The translations under genes were made by a program, and so were the position numbers. A model generated the notes under the pieces. That model did no database searches. It saw nothing but the letters and a program-made list of their open reading frames with translations, and was not told the origin of the DNA. Below, one piece after another: positions 58,108 to 64,000 of a stretch of 64,000 nucleotides of DNA. The stretch is from Aurantiochytrium sp. KH105 (Eukaryota; Sar; Bigyra; Thraustochytrida; Thraustochytriidae). Location: positions 357,255 to 421,254 of the forward strand of contig BGKB01000023.1 of the NCBI GenBank assembly GCA_003116975.1, read 5' to 3'. Numbering within the stretch: position 1 is the first letter of the stretch; each line of letters opens with the position of its first letter.

Positions 58108-59078
58108 ATGTTCGTGGCCCACGAGCTGCGCGACACGCTGCGTGTGGACCCGTCGCAGTTCGGCCGGGAAAAGCTCTCGGTGCTGACAAGACTGGTGGAC
58201 TCCAAGTATGCCAACAAGGTCGTCCCCAATGTTGGTCTGTGTGTGTGTCTCAAGGAGTTTGTGACAATCGGCGACGCCTACATCTTTCCTGGAGATGGAG
58301 CATGCCACACGGACGTGGTTTTCCTCATGGTTGTGTTCCGCCCGCATAAGGGAGAAGTTCTCGAGGGCGTGGTGAACCTGTGCTGCAAGGAATTTCTGCG
58401 CATCTCAGTCGATTTCTTTCACGTAAGTTTTTCTGCAAATCTCACGAACCACGGACAAGGGGCAAGACTTGTGCTTCACGTTGGCGAATGTTTTTCGTTC
58501 TGTGCCACTCACGCATCTTTGTTCGATTGATATCGCTTTGGAACGCCTCGCAGGATATTTACATTGAGCCGCAGCATCTTCCTGTCCCCTCGCGATGGGA
58601 CGACGACGAGCGCATGTGGGTTTGGGAGTACGAAGATGAGGAGGAGGGCGGCGAGAAAGCCGCCGACGAAGATAATGATGCTGGCTTCTATCTGAAGAGC
58701 GAGTCGCGAATACGTTTCAAAATTGAGAGCGTGCGTTTCAGGCCTGTCTTCATGGACGAGTCCTCGGAGCGTCTCTTGTCTTCGCGAGAGCGAGTGCAGA
58801 GCATCAGCCTTCCAGCGGGCATTTCATCAGGTAGCGACAGTCTATCACAATTGCCCCAGCATGTGCAGGGTCGTCAGCGATCGATGTCCACATCTTCGGC
58901 CATCATGACACCTCTTGAGGATAACATTTTGCTTCCTGGATCAAAGCAAAAGGGCCCCATGCTCGTCATGGCTAGCTGCAGCGAGCTCGGTCTCGGCGCT
59001 TGCGAATGGTGGGAGGAGGACGCCGAGGAGGAGGCTAGGGAAGAAGAGTATGCTGAGGAGGAGGAGGAGGCCGCCTGA
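58108..59078 (+). CDS. POLR3H: RNA polymerase III subunit RPC8 (Rpb7-like), two exons
   Basis: CDS join(58108..58422, 58554..59078), 279 residues. RPC8/Rpc25 forms the stalk of Pol III with RPC9 and helps initiation at tRNA and 5S genes. The N-terminal Rpb7 domain reads 'MFVAHELRDTLRVDPSQFGR', 'KYANKVVPNVGLCVCLKEF' and 'YIFPGDGACHTDVVF', all strongly matching POLR3H. The OB-fold part continues across the junction ('SVDFFH' to 'DIYIEPQHLP'), then 'MWVWEYEDEE' and the C-terminal 'LGLGACEWW'. The family is about 204-212 residues. The extra length comes from a Ser-rich insertion (about 175-240) and an acidic tail of Glu. No other Pol III gene is nearby. Confidence 0.96.
58423..58553 (+). other. 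Intron of RPC8 gene
   Basis: 131-nt GT-AG intron (GTAAGT donor, CTCGCAG acceptor). The unspliced frame loses similarity to RPC8 immediately after the donor. Confidence 0.93.
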
Positions 59079-59250
59079 TTTGGCAAGGCCTGGGCAAGCT
59101 TGTCTTCATGCTTGCATTGCATTGCAATGCATTGCATCTCCTTTTTCGTCTTTCTGTTTGGCCTGAATGCATCACTTGTTCGTTAATGAGGAAGAAGAAG
59201 AAGAAGAAGCTCAATGCGTCATGTGCACAGCCTTTGCGGGCGTGCTTCAA

Positions 59251-59472
59251 AGCAAAGCAAAGCAAGGCAAAGCAAGGCAAAGCAAGGCAAAGCAAGGCAA
59301 AGCAAGGCAAAGCAAGGCAAAGCAAGGCAAAGCAAGGCAAAGCAAGGCAAAGCAAGGCAAAGCAAGGCAAAGCAAGGCAAAGCAAGGCAAAGCAAGGCAA
59401 AGCAAGGCAAAGCAAGGCAAAGCAAGGCAAAGCAAGGCAAAGCAAGGCAAAGCAAGGCAAAGCAAGGCAAAG
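59251..59472. repeat. 10-bp tandem repeat (AGCAAGGCAA)n
   Basis: Twenty-one perfect copies of AGCAAGGCAA from 59261 to 59470, flanked by slightly degenerate partial units. Because 10 is not a multiple of 3, all six frames read a periodic peptide with a 10-residue period, which makes several spurious ORFs. It lies about 180 bp downstream of the RPC8 stop codon. Confidence 0.98.
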
Positions 59473-59791
59473 CGAGCAAACACGCAGGCAGCCGACGACA
59501 AAGACCAGCGTCTCGTTCTCTTCCTCTCCTTATTTTTTTCTTTTCATGACATTAGCGACTTGAGTAAGAAAGCATTGTAAGCAAATCTTTATCTCCAAAA
59601 AAACACCTTTTTTTTATTAACACGGAGTCCACGAGAGAAATACATGATTTTGCGAAGGCCAATCGGCACCTAGACCCCTCCGGCTTTGATTTTTTTTTCG
59701 AATCGGTTGGTCGACCGTTCGCCCACCGGCGAGAAACGTCGATTGCCGCAGTCTTGGTCTGCAAAGTCAACTCGTTGCAAAGTTAGACCGC

Positions 59792-59821
59792 GGGCGCCCC
59801 GGGGCGCCCTATATAATATAT
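59792..59821 (+). promoter_or_regulatory. 18-bp GC palindrome abutting a TATA box
   Basis: GGGCGCCCCGGGGCGCCC (59792-59809) is a perfect inverted repeat with no spacer. It is followed directly by TATATAATATAT (59810-59821). It lies about 260 bp before the ATG of the downstream helical-repeat gene and is one of the few clear TATA-like elements in the window. Confidence 0.6.
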
Positions 59822-60080
59822 GGGCAGGCGGGCGCGTGAAGGGCGGAGCAGAAGGGGGAGGGCGGCGCGCCTAACGGCGGGAGCAGACGGGGATCGCAGG
59901 GGTGCGGCGGGCTCGCGGTGCCGCCGCGGGTGTACGGGCCTTGCTGCCCAGGAAAACCTGTGAGAGGGCGCGCGGTCAAGGGTAGCCTGTGCGCGTGGTT
60001 CACGCACGGGCTTGCGCAGGAACAGGGCCATATGGAGGCAGCTGAAGAGGCGCCGCCGCCGGTTCTGCCGTGTGGATGAT

Positions 60081-60944
60081 ATGATGCGCAGCGACCAACC
60101 TGAGTACGAAGACGCGAGGGGTTTTGTCACCCCCATTGCAGACCGCAACCAGCCAGGCTGGGCGCACCGTCCCTCACACGGGAAGCTCTACGGCGAGAAG
60201 ATCGACATGGAGCCGTGGCGAGCAACTATCCGCGAGATCTTCGAGCGAGGTATCCGAGACCAAGGCGCCAAACAGTCCGCTTCACTTATTCTCGAGAGCT
60301 TGGAGAAGCACTATCCCTTCAGGATGGACATACCGGGGGAAGCCGACATCAACACGGAGATCCAACGTCTTTTCAGACTTCAGAAGGAGGGTCGTCCTCT
60401 CGACACTCCAGCGGGCCGAGGCATGGACAAGCGCTACGTCGCCACCCTTCGAGAAGCTATCGACCAGAATCTGACAAAGGACGAGACCCTCGACTACTTT
60501 CGGAGCAAATGGGGCGCCACTGAGGCCGCGTTGACCGCGCTCGGAGGGCCAAAGCCAAGCAAGTTCCTCCAGGACAAGACCATCATCAACAAGTGGGCAC
60601 AGATGCGAAGAGCTCGGCAATCCGCTGGCCATGGGCAAGCAACGCAAAACACGCAAAGCAGCACGCAGAGCAGCACGCAAGGCAGCACGCAAGCAGAGCG
60701 TGCTCCCAAGCGGAAGCGCCACCGGCTGGACCCGCGCTACATCGCAACGCTCCAAGAAGCACTCGAGCAATCCTTGACCACGATGGATGCCCTCCACTTC
60801 TTCCGCGAAAAGTGGGGCCAGACCGAGGCAGACTGGAATGCGATGCCAGGTGACAAGCCGGCGTTGTTTCCGGAAGACAAGCAGCTCAAGACCAAGCTCG
60901 CCAACATGAAGCATGCCCTCAAGAAGCAGAGGTCGGAGGTTTGA
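60081..60944 (+). CDS. Nuclear protein with tandem helical repeat domain, unknown family
   Basis: 287 residues from ATG 60081; the frame upstream starts only at TTG. Two clear copies of an about 60-residue helical unit at residues 115-178 and 214-281: 'RYVATLREAIDQNLTKDETL' against 'RYIATLQEALEQSLTTMDAL', then 'YFRSKWGATEAAL' against 'FFREKWGQTEADW', then 'LQDKTIINKWAQMR' against 'PEDKQLKTKLANMK'. A weaker third copy may lie at 43-103 ('WRATIREIFERGIRDQGAKQ'). The linker (about 188-206) is a NTQSSTQ-type repeat and is followed by a likely nuclear signal 'PKRKRHR' (209-215). Spaced Trp and basic ends suggest a SANT/Myb-like or other DNA-binding fold, but I cannot name it. Confidence 0.68.
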   Translation: MMRSDQPEYEDARGFVTPIADRNQPGWAHRPSHGKLYGEKIDMEPWRATIREIFERGIRDQGAKQSASLILESLEKHYPFRMDIPGEADINTEIQRLFRLQKEGRPLDTPAGRGMDKRYVATLREAIDQNLTKDETLDYFRSKWGATEAALTALGGPKPSKFLQDKTIINKWAQMRRARQSAGHGQATQNTQSSTQSSTQGSTQAERAPKRKRHRLDPRYIATLQEALEQSLTTMDALHFFREKWGQTEADWNAMPGDKPALFPEDKQLKTKLANMKHALKKQRSEV

Positions 60945-61516
60945 CGACTTGCTGACCCCAGACGTAACGATAAACAAAGATAATTCCGATGCATTTGCGC
61001 CAATCTCACTTCTACTCCGCTCATGCGGCTCGCCCACCGGCCTTGTCGCGCCTTCTACGCCCCCGCAAGGCCCGCACGGACGCTCAGGGGCTCGCAGGTC
61101 CCGGTTCTGCCTGCTTGTTCCCTAAGATGCTTCCTGATGATTAGCTGCTGATTAGGTCTTTGCCGGGCCGAAGCAATTTTGCAGGGACACCCCGCACGCC
61201 CGCGCGCTCCCGGCCGGCGTCCTCCCCCGGGGTCGCGCGCACGCTGCCGCGGCCGCGCGCCGATCGAGGCAAAGCCGGATGGGTCTGATGCCCAGGAGGC
61301 CTTCGATTATGAGGAGACGATCACGTACTTTACTCGCGAACTCCGTGTTAAAAAAGAGAAGAAGGGAAAATGCAAAAGCAAAGGACAGGGATATGATAGG
61401 AAAGTCACAAAGGCATAATTTCACACATACAAAAATAAGGTTCTCTCTCTCTCCACTCTCTGAGCTTTTCACAAAGAAAAAGAGCAGGTACGCTAGAGAA
61501 AGCGATGTGGACCTCT
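60945..61516. other. Convergent 3' region
   Basis: Between two convergent genes. GC-rich island at about 61185-61265, A/G-rich stretch 61350-61390 and a CT repeat (61442-61452). No gene supported. Confidence 0.5.
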
Positions 61517-62926
61517 TCAAATTGAAGTCACCGACGTACTAGTAGAACCAGTATGAGCAACGTGCGTTTCCGCAATCAAGCTTGGCGCCGACGGGATAGG
61601 CATAGCCCGGACCGCCACGTCCCGCGAAGGCGGTGACGAAGATGCCGACGAAGAACTTGAGAACGACCGGATGTTTTGATGCAGTGAAGTTGCTTGTGCG
61701 GGTGCAGCTGTTCCATCGCCTTGGCGATATGAACGCGCTCGACGCACACTTTGGGACGACGCGCGTCGACGTTGCATCGCAAAGGTGTATAGCGCAACAA
61801 TTGTGCACGCAAATAAAACAATGCCAGCAGCTGCGGGCGCTCTCACCGTCGCAGTACTTGATTTTGGCTCCAACAGCTCATGCAGATCTTGTTCCAGTTG
61901 TGTAAACAAGGGATCCGCTACTGCATCGGGATCGAGATTGTTATTGAAAAGATGAAGGACCCAGACGTTAAACTGGGGTATCCCATTAGGTTTGGTTCCA
62001 CCGAGAAGAATGAATTTGTCTCGGTCAACTGCACAACATGCATATCCGAAACCTGGGTCAGGTTCTCCGAATTCGCGATCGTGGACACATGACACGTCGC
62101 TGTCGTCCCCGCATCGCGATGAAGGTCCGCGCCCAGCCTCCACAAAGATCGACGTTATGGGCGCGTACCGGAGCTGTCCGGAAGCATAGCCACTGTAATC
62201 GATCTCAGAGACGCCTCCAAAGATCATTGCGCCAGGGCCCGTGTGTTGCGGTGCGACACACGCTTGGGCGCGCCGCAATTTTTGATCAAAGTCGCGCACA
62301 AGATCCCATTGCGCTGCAGAAACATCAAAGAACCACATGTCCTCAAACATTTTGTAAAATTCTGGGTCGCCTGGCAAGGCTGCCGATCGACCTCCTGCAA
62401 CGGAGAAACCCGATAGTGAGCCTGCCTCATTTCGAAGTGGATAAACGGCGGCTCCGAAACGAGCGTCGGGACGAAACCCGCGAACAGGTACTGACTGTAC
62501 CGAGGTCGCCGAGACATCGTACTGCGAGTCTGAAAGTCCCATTGATGTATACACGAGCTTCACTTGCACATCGATGACCTCGTCGAAAGCCTTTACGGGA
62601 TTCTCTACGCGATCGTCGTACTCTGCACCCCCATAAAAGAAGAGCCGAATTATTTTGGAACCTGCGGTCTTCATTGCACTTGGTGTCGCTTCCCGAATTC
62701 CGAAACTGAGAGCCACATCCTTGCCAGGGTTTTCGCTGGCCACAATTGTATCAATCATGCACACTGTACCAGCCCTTTTTAGAAACTTGCTCGAAACCTC
62801 GCTTGTATCGACAAAAAACCATTCAATTTTTGCCTCGAGATTCCCTGTCTTGGTAATTCGACCAAGCCAAAGGTCTTCGGCCATGGCTGTGACGTACGCT
62901 CCTTGCGTGAACAAATCAGGGTCGTT

Positions 62927-62962
<36 letters not shown>

Positions 62963-63511
62963 GCCAGCCTTGTTGCTGTTCCAGCCCCGGGTACGCAAAC
63001 GTCGTCGCAAGCTTGTGTCATCCACTGCGATGCCAGAACCCGTAAGGATCCAACATGCATCGGGGTCGGCCTCTTGAAGGTCTTGAACGACCTGTAAAAA
63101 GTGCCCGCTTCTGGGGCTTGGCACGGCATTGCTCGCACTTGCATCGACAGAATTGTATGCAATCATGCTGTCGATATCTAAAAGATCCACGTTGGAGGTG
63201 TAAGCGCGGCTTCTGTCGGGTCTTGCCTCGTACCCACCGAAGACGGCGACGGCCCGGAGAGGTTCGCAAAAGACCATTCGGGCTCCCACTCTGGCTTCGA
63301 GATGTTCCAGTGTGTCATTCTCCACGAGCTCCCATCCGCGATCTTGGTCAGGAAAAGAAAAGACTTTGTGCGCGAGGACAGCCATCACGAGCAAGACAAC
63401 CTTGCCAAAGTAGGATCTCGAAATCTTGTGCTCCGGGCGCAAACGCACCATTGGTCTGCGCGAGACCCTAGGAATTTGTGTTTGTGCTTGGTTTGAGTCT
63501 CGGATGTACAT
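61517..63511 (-). CDS. Kelch-type membrane protein
   Basis: 664 residues from ATG 63509-63511 (complement); the frame extends 11 codons further to a GTG. A hydrophobic segment at about residues 35-52 ('YFGKVVLLVMAVLAHKVF') is a signal peptide or anchor. The middle (about 60-550) has about six kelch-like blades marked by a hydrophobic strand and Gly-Gly: 'VFGGYEA', 'LTGSGIA', 'FYGGAEYD', 'VAGGRSA', 'IFGGVSE' and 'LLGGTKPN', with Trp-x-Phe-Asp blade ends ('MWFFDVS'). This fits one six-bladed propeller. A C-terminal TM ('AAGIVLFACTIVALYTF') and a basic Ser-rich cytosolic tail follow. A run of 12 Asp (encoded by ATC repeats, about 62925-62963) interrupts blade two. Likely type I surface or endomembrane protein; ligand unknown. 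Confidence 0.75.
62925..62963. repeat. (ATC)n triplet microsatellite encoding poly-Asp
   Basis: About twelve ATC/TCA triplets inside the kelch-type gene, read as GAT codons on the minus strand, giving a poly-Asp run. Confidence 0.9.
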
Positions 63512-64000
63512 CGTTCCTCGCACTTTGTACGCCTCGTCCACCACTTGCAGGCCGCAGGCAGTGCAGTTTACGGAGGGGCTCTCGCGCTCGCTGTCAGGCC
63601 AAGGCGTCTCCAGCGGGGGAGAGACAACGAAGTGACAGAGAGAGAGAAAGAGAGAAAGTATCGCGCGAAGTTCGCGCTTCGCGCCGACGCGGCGAGAGGG
63701 CTCGTGCGCGGGCGGAGGCGAGCTCCCGCTTCGGCACGGCTCCGCTCGCCTCGACTCCCGTCGCCAAGAGTCTGTCTCCTGGGCTCGGTCGGCAGCGCCG
63801 GATGAAATTGACGTATAAAAGGACGAGGCACGTGGACTCGCCAGCGAAGCTCGCGCAGCGGCTCGAAGCGCGTCTGACGCGGCTCGCGCGCGCGCGCGCG
63901 CAGACGCGGCTCGGCACGGGCTAGGTCTCCGCCGCGGCGCGCCCCGGCCCTGCCGCGCGCGGCGGCGGCGGCGGCGGCGGCCGAGCTGCGCCTGCGCGCC
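63512..64000. other. GC-rich 5' flank of kelch-type gene to window end
   Basis: Upstream of the kelch-type gene. Contains GAGA repeats (63638-63660), GC dinucleotides (63886-63901) and GGC triplets (63958-63980) running to the window edge. No gene recognised. Confidence 0.5.

Larger units (their letters stand above)
59079..60080. other. Intergenic region with satellite, T-tracts and a TATA box
   Basis: Holds the 3' flank of RPC8 with GCATT repeats (about 59113-59136), the 10-bp tandem array (59251-59472), T-rich stretches (59530-59700), and the palindrome plus TATA element (59792-59821). The last 250 bp are GC-rich leader. Confidence 0.6.

Noticed and set aside
59251-59472. CRISPR array
   Set aside because: Uniform 10-bp tandem units without spacers in eukaryotic DNA; it is a satellite.
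59035-59580. Four overlapping ORFs with 10-residue repeats
   Set aside because: They are translations of the (AGCAAGGCAA)n array, which leaves nearly every frame open.
1-64000. tRNA, rRNA or snRNA genes
   Set aside because: I looked for B-box words (GGTTCGANNCC) and known snRNA starts on both strands and found none with a plausible cloverleaf; a covariance-model scan would be decisive.
1-64000. Transposons, integrated viruses or horizontally moved islands
   Set aside because: No transposase, reverse transcriptase, integrase or terminal repeats were seen; repeats are all simple sequence.

Overview
This is a window of nuclear DNA from a eukaryotic microbe. The proteins are eukaryotic (eIF3g, proteasome beta-3, Pol III subunit RPC8, XPA, GRASP, metazoan-type dTMP kinase). 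Genes are mostly single-exon, with five short GT-AG introns inferred. Intergenic DNA is GC-rich and full of microsatellites. The mix of centriole/cilium-type proteins (ASH-domain, MDM1-like), a Zn2Cys6 regulator and fumarylacetoacetase fits a free-living heterotrophic protist. A stramenopile of the thraustochytrid type is my best guess, but this is inference: no rRNA or other marker gene is present.

Layout. 1-6 kb: the 3' part of a very large ASH/MSP-like protein that continues off the left edge. 7-13 kb: a membrane RING-H2 E3 ligase (+), eIF3g (-) and dTMP kinase (+). 14-19 kb: a hypothetical Ser/Pro-rich protein (+), an MDM1-like microtubule repeat protein (+) and fumarylacetoacetase (-). 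20-27 kb: a two-exon metallophosphatase (+), a hypothetical protein (+), a two-exon GRASP (+), a tiny SLSRK-repeat protein (+) and XPA (-). 27.5-35 kb: a single-exon 2,496-residue acidic WW+SAM protein (-). 35-41 kb: a 6-kb divergent intergenic block of GC-rich and purine/pyrimidine repeats. 41-44 kb: a Zn2Cys6/AT-hook/PAS-like transcription factor (+). 44-48 kb: a dephospho-CoA kinase-Nudix fusion (-), divergent from PSMB3 (+), whose start codon seems to be split by an intron. 48-54 kb: a 1,469-residue EF-hand protein (-), divergent from a coiled-coil protein (+). 54-59 kb: a hotdog thioesterase-like protein, a two-exon ABC1/UbiB kinase and two-exon RPC8 (all +). 59-64 kb: a 10-bp satellite, a nuclear protein with a tandem helical domain (+) and a kelch-type membrane protein (-).

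Genes are packed convergently (about 150-650 bp) or divergently (0.45-6 kb). They do not form an operon or pathway cluster and read as ordinary housekeeping chromosome. The most unusual signal is regulatory: CGCAAGT boxes spaced exactly 22 bp apart recur upstream of three unrelated minus-strand genes (eIF3g, FAH, WW-SAM). Other notable items are the CoaE-Nudix fusion, the split start codon, the triplicated helical protein and an 18-bp palindrome abutting a TATA box.

Many long open frames in the GC-rich parts begin at GTG/CTG/TTG or lie antisense to real genes. I placed starts at the first plausible ATG and dropped those shadows. Introns were deduced by reading splice sites against conserved protein motifs; there is no transcript evidence.
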